From NCBI GenBank assembly GCA_002633025.1, contig NMRB01000195.1, positions 197,241-261,240 on the forward strand: a DNA stretch of 64,000 bases, given 5' to 3'. Made by a program: the position numbers and the translations under genes. The notes beneath the pieces are model-generated. The model saw only the letters and a list, made by a program, of their open reading frames with translations. It was not told the DNA's origin and did not search any database. Shown here in pieces: positions 31,632-44,317 of the stretch; the first letter of the stretch is position 1; each line of letters begins with the position of its first letter. The DNA comes from Notospermus geniculatus (Eukaryota > Nemertea > Pilidiophora > Heteronemertea > Lineidae).

Positions 31632-34600
31632 TTAGAGTTTAGCTTTGCCAGGTTTCGGTTGGAATTCCTTCAGTTTCATTGCCAGTCCCATGTTCCCTTT
31701 GATCTTGAGCTTTCCTTTGAAAAATGCCTGAAAGAGGATTATTGCTATGCATGAACAGTTCACAGGTTATTCCTATTGACTTTTAACCACCAACAGTCCA
31801 AAAAGCATAAATCAAGGCCATCATAGATTGTCAAGTCTGGGACTGCAGGTTTACTTCAAACAAGATCATAGGGATGGGGGACTTATGAGACAATAGTAGG
31901 TGCTCCAACGTTGCCCAACAATGCATTGTGATCTTTTCGTGGCTGTATGAGATTTGAGCTATCCAGCCATCATTGTAAGTCGATGTAATATTAGAAACTC
32001 ATCACTTTATCAAACAAAAGCATTGCCGGCCATACTTACGGTTTGAGCATTGAGCTTTCCTGTCATCATGGCAAGTAAATCACCATCCGTCATTGTGATT
32101 GTACAGTCAGCTTTATTCTTATCATCATATCGCACATCTCCCTTTCCATTCTTGACATCCACGAACCATACTCCCTCTTTGCCTCCAGGGCCATCCTTCA
32201 CAACAAAACTGAATGTACCCTTCATCTTCTTCACCAAGGCCTCACCACCCTAAAGAATAGAAAATAAGAAATGAGGAGGCAAATCTAGAGATACCAGTTA
32301 ATGTTACATGGCATGCGTTCATCCTTGGGACCATTAGTTATGCCATGAAGGCACATGTATCAGTTGGCAGGAATCCAAGTCCACCTTGAGTCGTGATCTG
32401 ATTTTACTGTCACTCGGACTTGCATTCCCATTCCTACTATCTTTTTAAACTCATGAACTGTGGTAGGCTGCTACCAAACACACTGACCAAGGAAGTAATA
32501 AATAACTATCGAGGTACATCCAGAAAGAAATGTGACCCATCACAGCAAAACTTGTCACATGTCGCTCTTACCTTGGCAGGATGAGACCAAATGTTCGTCA
32601 GTTTCAATCTTGCCCGTCCGTAATGAAATCTAAGCAATCTATTTCTTCCATTCTCTCCTGGTGTCATCTTAGTTCATTTGAGGTTCACCTTCTGAGCGCC
32701 ATGCGACTGATTTTGCTGTGACGGGTCACAAATGAGTTACCAACCTTTTCAAGTGCTGCTTTCATTTCACTGAAAACAGGGGCACATTTGAAGTCACTTC
32801 CTGCACCTGTAGCACTTGCAGGGACGGCTTGGACACGATCACTAAAATTGAAATCAATCATTCATCAGCCATGCAAAGGCCAAGAGTAGGCAACAAAACC
32901 AAATACTTTTAAATTCGACTCCTATATTTGGGATAAATTTTCTATAGTACTCACCCTTTTGGTGGGAATCCCAGTTTGTACATTGCAACCACAACAGCAC
33001 CACCAAGCCCAATATTGTGTTGGAGGGCGATCTTGGCCTTGGGCACCTGGCGTTTCCCAGCTAGGCCTCGCAACTGCCAGCAGAGCTCTGAACACTGGGC
33101 AAGGCCTGTAGCACCGAGGGGATGGCCCTTGGATATCAAGCCACCACTTGGGTTCACGACGTATTTGCCACCATAGGTATTGTCTCCTCTGTCAATGAAC
33201 TTGCCAGCTTCTCCTGAAAAGAGATTCATGTATGAGTTGACACAAATATTTCAGTAATGGATAACTATTGTATTTTTCACACTCTAAGGCACAGGATTTT
33301 CCCCCGAAAAAGCCCTCCAAATTGGTAGTCCAGAAGTGCCTGGTAAAGGAAATTCAGAGCGTCCATTCTTAGCCTTACCTACCTCTCCCACAGAGACCAA
33401 GCGCTTCATATGTGATCAGTTCATTGGCTGAGAAACAATCGTGGAGTTCAATTACATCAACATCAGTGGGTCTGTAGCCAGCCTTTGCATATACCCTTCC
33501 AGCAGCTGCCTTTGATACATCAAAACCAACCTGGTAGAGAAAGAAAATTGAGATTTAGAACCCTCCGCTCACGTACCGTTAACACTCCCCATACTCACAA
33601 GCTGAAACAGATCACAGGCCAGCTTACCATCTTTTGACAGCTATTTTCTTCAAAGGTACTTGGAAAGTCAGTAGCCATCTCCATTGCAAGAATCTCTACT
33701 GCTTGATTCTCCAAACCATGCTTCCTAACAAAGTCCTCACTGGCGACGATAACGGCAGCTCCACCATCCGATGTAGGACTGCAACATACGTTAGCATCCG
33801 ATCATAAACAAATTGGCCACAGAAGCAGACTGATAAATTGGGTGAAAAATAGACAAAGGCACGCCTGACTAAAGTTGTTCTATCTTACCAGCATTGGAGC
33901 TTGGTGAGAGGGTCATGGACTGTACGTGAACTCATGATTTCTTCAAGGGTGTATTCGTCACGGAACTGAGAATATCTGAAGACAAACAGTCCATTTTGGA
34001 TGAATCATAGAGGAACAATTAAGTCACAGGCACAGAGATACATGACTTACTGAATGAGTTCTTCCTGAGAGTGACATGATGATGATTTCCTTCCCAATTA
34101 CATGGTAGTTCCCATTACATGTATCAACACTCATCCACCAGTCATCAATTCATTTTAAAAGGCCAACAAATTTCAATTCAAGATGTTCCAACGCAAGATA
34201 CGTATACTTACGGATTATTGACAGAGTGCTTGTGATTTTTGTGGGCTATTTTGGCAAAATGAGTTGGTGTTGTACCATACTTTTCCATATGTTCCCGACC
34301 AGCATTACCAAACATTTGTGCAGTGATGGGGGATGCCTCGACACCAAATGTGTTGCTCAGCACCTCAACATGTTTGTCCATCGGATTGGTGCGATCTGTG
34401 TACTGGAAATAGAAGATGAATTGCTAAGCCTTTGTGACCCTCTTCTACCTTATAGGAACAAAGCGGACATATAAAACATGTTAACCTTAGTATTTGTATA
34501 AGATTATGGAAATCTATGCCATCTACATGTACAGGCACTGGGAAGGCTTCATCACGTTTTCTGTGAAAAATCTGCCAGTTCCATCATTCCAATTCCAAAA

Positions 34601-36459
34601 CATTCAACCAAGACATTTTCTTTTCATTCTCTGATGAAACCTACCTTGGCTGATAGAGATCCCCTCTCCATCTTCTCAAAGCCCACTGCCAGAACACAAT
34701 CATTGAGGCCTGAAGACAGGAGAACAAGTACAATCGAAAATTCATAATGAAGTGAAACCACTACATCACTAATCACAGCAACATCAACCGAAAAGGCAGA
34801 TTGTAGCAACTACCAAACTGTTTCAGCAATGAACCAAAGCAACCAGAGCCTTGTTACAATAAAGAATCTTTACCTCCTGCAATGAATTGTTTTGCCATAT
34901 ACAGTGCTGTGGAACCAGTGGCACAGGCATTGTTGACCTGAAAGTGAAAGGCAAATTGTGTTGTATTGATTAGAACCAGTGGCAAGGGCCCTGGGCTCTT
35001 GTAAAGTTCACTCTTATTGCATAAATAAACACTTTCAAACAAACCAGTGGCAAGAGCGAATGAACTTGAAGTATGTCACTTTCAAATCTACAAAGCTACA
35101 TCATTCCCATAGTGATAATTTTCTTACCTTTGAATACATTGTAGTTGATAAATGTTCTGTGACCACAGGCAATACAAAATTTTCCCATCATAATCTAGAT
35201 ATTATATTGTTTTCGAGTACCCTGTGTTTACTAAGATGACTCAGTAGGTTGTTTAATTAATAAAATTCACTTCCATTCTTACATTATAGATCGGAATGCC
35301 AGTCATCCCAAGCTCATACAGAACTCTCTGGCCACATGTGGTGTCTCCTGAAATGAAATGAATCATTACATATCAACCACAGACATGACAGAAGAGATCT
35401 AGTGACTATGCCATTAACCTTTTCTTATCAATAATCAAAATGAATGCTTGCATCTTTCAGCTTTGATGGCCATAATTCCATCTCAACAGAGATTTGTGAT
35501 TTATGATTTCTAGCGTGCACACATAACCTTACCATAGCAGTAACCAACACAAGCCTGTTCAACTTCATTATAATTGATGCCAGCATCCTTCAAAGCTTTG
35601 GTGGCTGCTTCAACTCCCATCTGTGGATAATCAAAGTCATCTCGCCGACCTGGCTTCTCAAACTGTAACGGCAATTAGTCCTACACAATTAAACATGTCA
35701 CTCACTGACACTGACAGTCCAAAATCATACAGGTAATCACTGAGTTAAAAGATCAAAGGGCAACAGAATCAGTCACACACAATGTGAAGAAGGCTATACA
35801 GCTTAACAGCGTACTGCCTAGGCCTAGGCTAGGGCCTAGGCGTATGCTGCCTTCTAGGCCTAGGCCTACTCATATAGGCCTACCCAGGAAAAAATTAACC
35901 ACGAACTTTATGGATGAACCGTCCATGAACTGCGGCCAAATAACAGTTAAGTTTTTTTTCCACAATTCAATCATTCATGGTTCAACCGGCATAAGTTTGA
36001 TCTGGGTCCGGGTCGGGTCCGATCCGACAGTCAGATCAGAGTGGTAGGCCTAGACTAAATAGGCCTAACCGCTAAAATCACTTGACTAAACTTATAGATC
36101 TCATGTCATGTGATGGGATAGGCCTATCACAAAAAAAGATTTCTCTGAGCCAAGTGAATAATGCTGCCAGTGCTGATTTGATGCATTTTCCACATTTACG
36201 GTGCAGCTGACCTTTGACCCCTGATCAGCCGACGACGGCAGCCATCTTGTTCTAACAAATTTACACTCAAAATTGCAACATTTCTTGTTCTGGTTGAGTA
36301 TCAGGGAGGAAATATACAAATAAATGTACAGTGGAAGAAAGAACAACACGGGGCGGTTATGATCAGTGGAACAGGGATTGCTAAAATGAATCGATCAATG
36401 CAGAATTTTACCTTTGTCATACCAACACCGACGACAAACACTCTCCTGGGCGCAGCCAT
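31632..36459 (-). CDS. SCP2: SCP2/SCPx: peroxisomal 3-ketoacyl-CoA thiolase fused to sterol carrier protein 2
   Basis: Thirteen exons in frame give 536 residues: 36459-36412, 35662-35533, 35347-35283, 34937-34874, 34709-34645, 34402-34212, 33975-33889, 33778-33628, 33530-33383, 33213-32955, 32841-32745, 32249-32040, 31727-31632. Residues 1-~400 are the thiolase. The nucleophile Cys86 lies in [12 protein letters not shown], and catalytic residues lie in HDCFSANE and [17 protein letters not shown]. The last ~125 residues are the SCP2 lipid-binding domain ([40 protein letters not shown]). The C-terminus AKL is a type 1 peroxisomal signal. The enzyme cleaves branched 3-oxoacyl-CoAs in peroxisomal beta-oxidation and bile-acid-type side-chain shortening. 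The length fits vertebrate SCPx (547). The start [16 protein letters not shown] at 36459 follows from homology. The exon 11 donor (GTTGGT) is weak and lies ~10 bases from a MITE. Confidence 0.96.
32528..32734 (+). mobile_element. MITE family member, copy 2, in SCP2 intron 11
   Basis: Ends AATGTGACCCATCACAGCAAAA and TTTTGCTGTGACGGGTCACAAATG are inverted. The interior matches the elements at 8450-8794 and 50474-50672. It is uninterrupted at the site where copy 1 has the 154-bp nested element. It ends about 10 bases from the exon 11 splice donor (32744/32745, minus strand). Confidence 0.8.
35815..35885. repeat. TAGGCCTA chain in SCP2 intron 1
   Basis: Several TAGGCCTA/TAGGCTA motifs, including TAGGCCTAGGCCTA at 35855-35868, which is TA-GGCC-TA-GGCC-TA with a shared TA. 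Confidence 0.8.
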
Positions 36460-36905
36460 CTTGAAACAACACCAAATACCCGGATGGGAGAACTATTTTC
36501 AGTCAGCCTCATCACTTAGCGATATTGCAACGCGACTTAATTGACATTTATGAGTTTTGTATTATCTGTGATGACAACAAATGATGAATTCAGAAAAAAT
36601 GAAAGATGATATAGCTGCATTATCAATGATAATATTTTCATTTCCTTGTGATGATAAACATTAAACCGCACCTTGCTTCGGATCTCATTTTTTACCATGA
36701 TATCGGCTGGCTAAGTGAGCAGGTTGTTGTAATTTTTGGCGCGTTATTGTTATGGTTCATAAACCATATCGATTTTTTACCAAAATTCAGCCTCCCAGCG
36801 GTCTCTAGGCCGCTATCACTTGATTGTAGAGGAACTCAAGATTGTATAGATGTAGTTTGTTGGGGTGAATACAATCAATTTTCACCCCAATACCACCGAG
36901 AAAAG
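36460..36905. promoter_or_regulatory. Probable bidirectional promoter region of SCP2 and NIPBL, with a candidate NIPBL leader exon
   Basis: SCP2 starts at 36459 on the minus strand. The NIPBL initiator ATG is in an exon with an upstream acceptor (38107-38108), so NIPBL must have a leader exon further left. AAAAG followed by GTGAGT at 36906 is a good donor for such a leader exon. No TATA box is evident. This is inferred from gene arrangement. Confidence 0.4.
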
Positions 36906-37455
36906 GTGAGTATTTTCATCCGCTCCCGCGATTCACTCCTCGTCGTCGGCATCGCCGCATTTGAAGAGAATCAATTTCATTCTGATTTTTCGCCTAATTA
37001 ATCGATTTGGCACATGCTAATTTACCAATTGGTGCGTCTGCTTATTTTTGGAATGTAGAAAGCTGATTCTGTGTTTTTGTTTTGCTTCAAACAGCCCATT
37101 TATTTGGAGATTTTGGGGTTGTCTGTGTCGTGATTTATGCCAGCTAAAAGTGTCGGTGCCCGGGCCACATTTGCACGGGAATGATGCATTGTCGAAGCAC
37201 ATGCAGTGAACACTACCTGGACCGTACATTGCAGTAATGCACTGCTAAACGCATGCTGAGTGAACTGGATGTGCATGCTAGTATTTCATGATTTGTCATG
37301 TTTGTCGTAAACAAAATTTGTCTGCTTCCTTCGATCTAGGTAAAAAATTCTCGGATTTTTTGACCAGATGATGATGAAAACAGATGATCGTCATGACAAT
37401 TCATCAATTGACATGTCAAATTCGTTCTTCTCTCCTGAGACTGAGATGACGTTTT

Positions 37456-37532
37456 TGACAATCAATCTGTCATGTCGTAGGCCTATCGTACACAACCGTT
37501 GTGTAAGATACGACATGACAGATTGATTGACA
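37456..37532. repeat. Inverted repeat, 24-bp arms
   Basis: Arms 37456-37479 and 37509-37532 are reverse complements with one mismatch (core ATCAATCTGTCATGTCGTA), separated by 29 bases that include CACAACCGTTGTG. It lies in the presumed first intron of NIPBL. It could be a MITE remnant or a structured RNA; nothing further supports either. Confidence 0.7.
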
Positions 37533-38108
37533 GTCTGTCAAGGAGTGCATGTAGACATAGGCCTAATGAAATAAATAAGTTTTAGCCTAAGTAAGTCAAA
37601 TGACAGTACTGCAAGTGGAACAACGTCTTTCGTATGGGACCCTGACTGACACTCACTCATCTGACTGACAAGGTTAAAAGTCAAGGTGACACTGAGAGTG
37701 ACATATCATGGCATGTTGCTGCACAAGTGTCACACTTATTGACTCAAACAATGTGTCAAATATTTCATTGCCATCATGAATCACCATTGCCATCATGGTT
37801 GTTTCAATGTGATGCTAACTGAGTGAGACCTAAGCTATCCTATCTTATCATTCACACATTGAATTTATACTGAAATCTCTCCTGGGAGTGGGTAGTAAAT
37901 TGGTCCTATTTACGTCATAATGTCAGTGAGAATGTGCTGTAAGTGGAAGCTATGTAATCGTCAACAAATGAAAGCCCCAGAATGTGTAATTAGTGTAGGG
38001 TACAAAAATGTTGATGTTATTAGGAGACAAGGGCTTCTAATTACCTGATTACGGGATGTTGTGACAAGTTTACTGCATGAACCCACTAATCAAAAACTTA
38101 TTTTTCAG

Positions 38109-41100
38109 AGTGGAATTTCTCAAGATGAATGGTGAAATTCCTAGTGTTCCTATTACAACCCTGGCAGGGGTGGCAAGCCTTACTGACTGTAAGTGTAGTG
38201 CTTCGCTTTCAGCAGAAAAAAATCAGAAGTCTGCAAAAATAAAGGAGCTGTTGAAGAAGTTTGGTACCCTACCTTTCAATGGAAAATGTGTTAGGCACCC
38301 ACTTCCGAACCTAGTAATTGGGCATCTTGGTTCAACCAATGGCATCAGTTTTTAAGTTGCACATGGTGTTAGGCAGCAACTCTCTTCCTTAGAGGAAAGG
38401 AAGTTGATATCTTCTCCAAATCAGTGTGACTGGCTTGCTTTCACTTCTTGTCAGTCACTCACTCGGTGCAAGATGAGCTTTTCCAGCATTTGCATGGATG
38501 AAATACATAATTTATGATTCTTTGTAACTTATTTTCAGTGCTACCTGAGCTGCCATTACCAACACCACTTCCGTCGACAGTGAACAACAAAAGTTTGTTG
38601 TTCCATCCACGGATTGCTGAAGAAGCAAAGATGCTTACATCTTCAAGAGATGAAACTCTTGTTCCAACTTTGGCAAAGGCTTTAAGCCAGACTAGCACAG
38701 ACCACATGTAAGATATTTTGCGATTTAGAAGTATGCCATTCAGATTGAGTTGTATGTGTCTTGCAACAAAAATTGGGCTTCCAAAATGACTTGAATGAAG
38801 TTGAATATTCATTGTCCTGTTTTGCTTGGACTTCAGCAGTAATTGATTTAGGTCAATCCACTGTAATCATAACTGTACATATGATCAGCAAGTGATCCCA
38901 TAATGAGCCTATTCATTTCTTTTTCAAGTGAGTTGAAAGACAGTCTGGCCAGTGATGCAATCGAGGGGGATATTCCTGACTTGCTGAAGGCAATCTTGGC
39001 GTATAACCCGAATGTATTCAAAGGAGGAAAGAAAGGTCCAAGTTATGATGCTGTCGATCATAATGCTGGGAGATCCCGTAAGTGATAATCACTGATGACA
39101 CTGGCCTGTTGAATAAGGCCATGCCTAACGTTTTGCACCAATTGATGAGACAAATCTTTCTCTCGGCTCTTCACTCCACTTATTTGCAGTGTAATGAAAC
39201 TATCATTGGACATAATAGGGGACAACTTGGCAGCACTTTGTTGCTTTGAAATTCTGGCAATCACACTTCACGCAGTTAGCCCCAGTGTCGAATGTATAAT
39301 ATAATCACCATCTTATCTATTGACAGCAATGGCGGCGATGCAATCATTGGCTGGGGCCTCTCCATTTCCACCACCCCAGACACCATCAGCTCAGCCCTCG
39401 GCTCAGCAGCACTCACCATACCAGTCGGGACACTTCTCACAATTTTCACCAAACAGTCCCTCGAGGTAAGTAATGTCCAAAAACAGGTCTTGTGTACAAA
39501 TGTTTGCGAGTAATTGAAGAACCAATAAGACAGGACAAGTACCTCCATGGATCCTCCCTGTATTCCACCAGCCATTTTTGCTCGAAGACTAGACTGCACT
39601 GATTTTGTCATGATCTGGTTTCACTTTCAGATTGTCACAACAGAATTCTTACAGCCAACATGGAAGTCCATATCAGGCACCACCACCTCAATCAGCCGCT
39701 AGTAAATTTCAGCAGCAGTTCCAGAATTTTGCTGCGTCTCAATCAAGTCAGTTTCCACAGCTTGCTGGTACATCGGGCCAGTTGCCTGTCAATGGTGGTG
39801 TTCAAGCTTCAAATACTAGCAGCCCAAGCACATCATCAGCTGCAGCATCACCACCACAGAAAGTCAGACAGGTGGGGCCACAGCAGAGTAAGCCAAGTAC
39901 AGGTGGGTAATGGTTAATGACAGAGATGCCAATTTTTATAGCGAGTGTGACTTGAATTTTACAGCTCCCATTATCAGCTTGTTGGGTATTTTCCGGCAAG
40001 TTGAGAAGTGGTGGGAAAAATATGGCTATTTTTGTTCAGTCATAACAGAGCACTTTTCTGTTGACAGCGTCTTCCCCAGCACGAGTTCCCCCAGCTGCCG
40101 CACCATCGCACGAGCCTACGAAAGATTTGCCTCAGAAGAGGGTCAACGAACCAGAGTCAACGCACAGCAACAGCAGAGAAAAGCATCACCACCATCACCA
40201 CAAAGAAAGACATGAAGGCCATCAACACCATACTGAGGATTCGAGTAAAAGAAGAGAACCAGTTGTTGTGCTAGAACCCTTGAATGTGGAGGTGAGCATA
40301 GCATTAATTTACTCCAGTAGACTGTTACTTTGCATGTATCGTTAACCCGAGTTTTGGTATGGGCCATCAGTTAAATGCCATGAAATTCTTTGACAGCATA
40401 GCTTCATGTTTTGTGCTATGTTTAGCTCATGGTCCATTCTTTCGTTCTGCGGTTTTTAATTATCAATAAACAGAGCACCTATCATAAAATTTGTTAATTA
40501 CTGTTCTCAGATGTCAAGTTGTTGACTTCATATGTTTCAAGAACTGTGGAAGAATTCATTTTCTCTTCGTGAGAATCCATCCAGGACTTTGCAGATAAAT
40601 GATTGGTGCCTTTGTTTTGCCAGCTGGTATATTATTTGCTTTATTTGAGTGTAATTTTAATGTCGCGTTCTTGGTTCAGCTTCAATATTGAATGTGACCT
40701 AACTCCCAAGTTGGCTTGATGTATATTTACAGGCTATAAATGCTAACCTTAAGAAACAAAAACAATCAGAGCAGGCAAGTACAATGTGTGGAAAACATGT
40801 CTTCGTGTACATAGTCTGTTGTCGTTACTAATTTTGTCTACAATACACTTTCCTTTTGTCTTCTCAGTCAAGTCACCATGAGAAATGTGTAGAATTAGAA
40901 ACACATGCATGAGTAGGCTACACTTTGCTTGAAATGCAACCAAGTCGCAATACAATGCGCTCCATCCTCTACACAAGACGACACAAGTTGCGATATCTCT
41001 CCTGTTGACATGATTTTAGCTCCGCATACAATGGGTGCTCACATTAGATGCTGGGCACCAAAACAATCACCTGAGTGCAATGAACCACAGATTACTTACA

Positions 41101-44100
41101 GGCATGAGAGTTTTCCGGAAATTCATTTTTTTGGGAGCCCAAAAGTTGGGTCCTGAGATTCGTGCAAATCTGCAATAAATTCCCGCGGCGCGCTACATTG
41201 TGGACACAGCGAATAAATTATTACGATCTACGATGGTTAAACCCATGTCGGGCTGCGAAGTCCTGCATTTCGCCAATCCGATTGCTTAATGCAAATGAGG
41301 TATAGAACGATCTTCGATGGTTATACATTCTCCGGGCGGTGAACTGGTCTCCACGCCACACGACTGGTCGATGCTAATGAGTTCGTAGTAACTTTGCCAT
41401 ATAAGGATCGCGCCATATTCGCACCCTTCTTCCTGATTGGTCAATTAACTCCAGTCGTGAACAGTGATGAATGGAATAGTAGCGTAACGGTGACCATATT
41501 TGGCACAGCATCTGACGTCACACACTCGGCCTCGATCGGCAATTTCCGTCAGTATTCGTGCCAAGTGACTTCCTTGTATTATGGTCTTCCTTGTATTGTG
41601 AAACAAATTCGAAAGCATGGCTTCTTTGCATGGTGATGGGATAGATGGGTGTCGGCTTCATATCGGCTTTATTTTGTGCTTCCCTGTTGTCTGAAGGAGG
41701 TCAGTAGGTCAAATATGCATGAAACTATGATCCAGACATGTTGTGCCTTCAGTGAAAGGATAACTGATCCTCACTGCAAAAAGATTATCAACAGATGGTA
41801 ATCTTACAAAAATGTGTCAGATGACTGTTAAAAACATGAGGGGTTAAGTGGATTAACCTCTGTGTCTTGCCAGTTGGAGACTGCTTGAATTGAAAGGAGT
41901 CAAAGTGAATGTGATTGTTCAGGGTTTCCAAAGGATTTTTTTCACTAGGAGTCCCAGACTCATGGCACTCTTAATATGAGGGTCCTTTCATATTTTGGAG
42001 GGTCCCCATTTTCTCAATCTGAGGAGCAGTCATTCATTCACCGCCACACATGGGCTATTCATCAGTCCTACAATAGACTGATTCTCGTCTTTGCCGCCTA
42101 CCTCGCTGGCGCTGCCGGAACGTCAGCGGCAAAGGCGGGAACTAGTCTACAGCGATCACTGCTTCTCTATTCCTCCAGCACACAGATCAGGTTACGGAGT
42201 GCATTAGTGTATAGTACTGGCCTGTGCAATTGAAAATCATGATTGCGCAAGACTGATTGGAGAGAACGATTCGGAGAATCCAGTTGAGCGGGCGCCTTGC
42301 TGCATAAATTATAGCGGTATCGTCTGATGCCGATATATCAGGTTCGCGGGACTCGTGCAGGCCATGAATGTCGCGCGTCCAGGCACTTTATATTGTTAGC
42401 AGTTGGTGAGAGTGTGCATCAAAATGATTTTTGGTGCGTTTTAAACCAGAGTGATAAAAGTGTGGGTCCCTGGCTGATTTTTATCATGCGTCCTCAGGAT
42501 TCAAGCACTGCTTTCTACGTGCGTCAGACGGAGATTTCGTGCGTATTTGACCCGGGAGCTCGGGTCCTTGGAAACACTGATTGTTGCTGCATGTCCTAAA
42601 TTTGTATTCTTTTGTCTGTGTCTTGTACTGTATTTCCTGCTTAATTTCAGCATGGTTTCCCTTTGTTTCTGAATAGAGTAGTAATCAGAGTGTTACTAAA
42701 ACCTTTTCTTATGGTCCATTGCTTTGGTGTGTTACTGTTTGCTTTTAAATTTGTCTCGGCTTATGCATTTTGCACTCCACTGATCTAAGCTCCATAAGTG
42801 GTCTAATTGCAACCACAACTTGCAGGTTTACAGTTATTACATGTACACTCATTGTTTTAGATATTTATTTGTAGACAACAGAATGTGAAGCGAACTTTGG
42901 GGTCACTGTCAAAATAGTTACTGTAATCTTGGCACATTTGTTGATACAGGTGGTTGTTTCTGTATGGGTTAACAATAACAGTAGAATTTACAGTTTGTTA
43001 AAAACTACTTGTGATTAAAGGAGTGTTTAGATAACCTTAATTCAGATTCTGTGTGAAAATGTTTTAATTGCTGTGCTCGGCTTCTTTTGACCGGAGATCT
43101 GCTCTGTCCAGTTATAAGCCTAATGTTTGACACCGACAACAATTGTGTGGAACCCCTTTAGAATAATTAAGATAAGAGTGTAAACTTTGGAAATGTTACT
43201 TTGTTTTGTTCATGTGCTATTGTTGACACTGAGGAGATTGCTAATGACACTGCTTGCTCAGTTGATTGAGGCTTGGCAATTGGTAAACCAGGATGTCTGG
43301 TGGTCCACTCTATTCTAATTGGAGGTGTGAAGCTTTGTCATTTGTCCACCTGTTCAGATCTCTTTCCATCAGAATCACTTCAGCTCACTTTGGAACCGCT
43401 TACCAAGATGCTTGGTCCATCAATTAATGTCATGTCTCTTCCATTTCTGCAGCCACCAGTGCCCACCATGAAAGGACCTGTCGTGAGATGTAAGTAACAA
43501 ATTTTACAGAATTTTGGCCTGACACATACCATATATACTATTAAGTCATTCCAAACAAGTAGTATTTGAAGAAGTTTTGCTGAACTTCTGGAATTGTTGC
43601 CAACTTAGGTTGTGTCTAATACTCTACTGACAATTCTCCCTGTTAATTCGATTTCCATATTTGTGACCTGTCGCACAAAACAAGTTCTAAGTTGCTCTGA
43701 AGTTGGCAGGTTGGACCAACCTTTTGTCAATTTCAGTAGGCCTAGGTGTATCGAATTACGAACAGCTTTATTCACCGTGTATACATAATAATACATTGGT
43801 TTAGAATGAACAGAGCTATAAAACAAAACAAAAAGACAACAGAAACAGGACATACATAAAAAATCAGTGTACTGTATTGTCTGTCTTTTGTAAAATCTTA
43901 GTAAATAATTTCTTCCTTTATCTCATGGAGTTATTTTGGTTCATCCAAATGTGACAGGTCACATTTGTTGTGAGAATCAGTGGTAAAATTAAAAGTACCG
44001 GTAAACAGATGTAGATGCCATAATTCATGTCATGGATTTGCAAATGAATATTTTGCTTTCAGTGATGAGACTGGATCCCGCATTAGATGGCGAACACGGT

Positions 44101-44317
44101 CGTCTGAAGGTGAAACGGAAACGGTCGAAGTCCGGTGAGGAATACAGTGTTGTGAGTTCTAACAGCAATGACACAAGACTTACTCTGAAGTTGTCAAAAC
44201 AAAGACCATCGTCGTATGCAGAACCAGAGTGTTCGCGTTCGGCTTACGAAAAGTCAAGTAGACATCACAGTCATGAACCTCGGCAACACAATTCAACTGA
44301 AGCTAGTCGTGGTAGAG
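38109..44317 (+). CDS. NIPBL: NIPBL N-terminal exons 1-8
   Basis: Exons 38109-38188 (ATG 38125), 38539-38707, 38929-39077, 39327-39465, 39631-39902, 40068-40291, 43453-43489 and 44063-44317 join in one frame. Recognisable parts are PITTLAGVASLTD, LPLPTPLPSTVNNKSLLFHP, RIAEEAKML, ALSQTSTDH and EGDIPDLLKAILAYNPNVF, all close to vertebrate NIPBL. Then comes a low-complexity Ser/Gln/Pro-rich part (exons 4-5) and a His-rich run (KHHHHHHKERH in exon 6). Exon 8 carries the basic KVKRKRSKS and the conserved TRLTLKLSKQR. The acceptor of exon 3 is AAG. Exon 8 ends with one base of a split codon (GTAGAG/gtaagg), so the next exon must start in phase 1. Confidence 0.93.

Noticed and set aside
36863-36891. 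Small hairpin GGGGTGAA..TTCACCCC near the candidate NIPBL leader exon
   Set aside because: Eight-bp arms are easily expected by chance and no regulatory family is suggested.
41160-41640. Possible coding sequence or element in NIPBL intron 6
   Set aside because: An 80-codon open frame is present but with no domain, splice context or repeat partner in the window.
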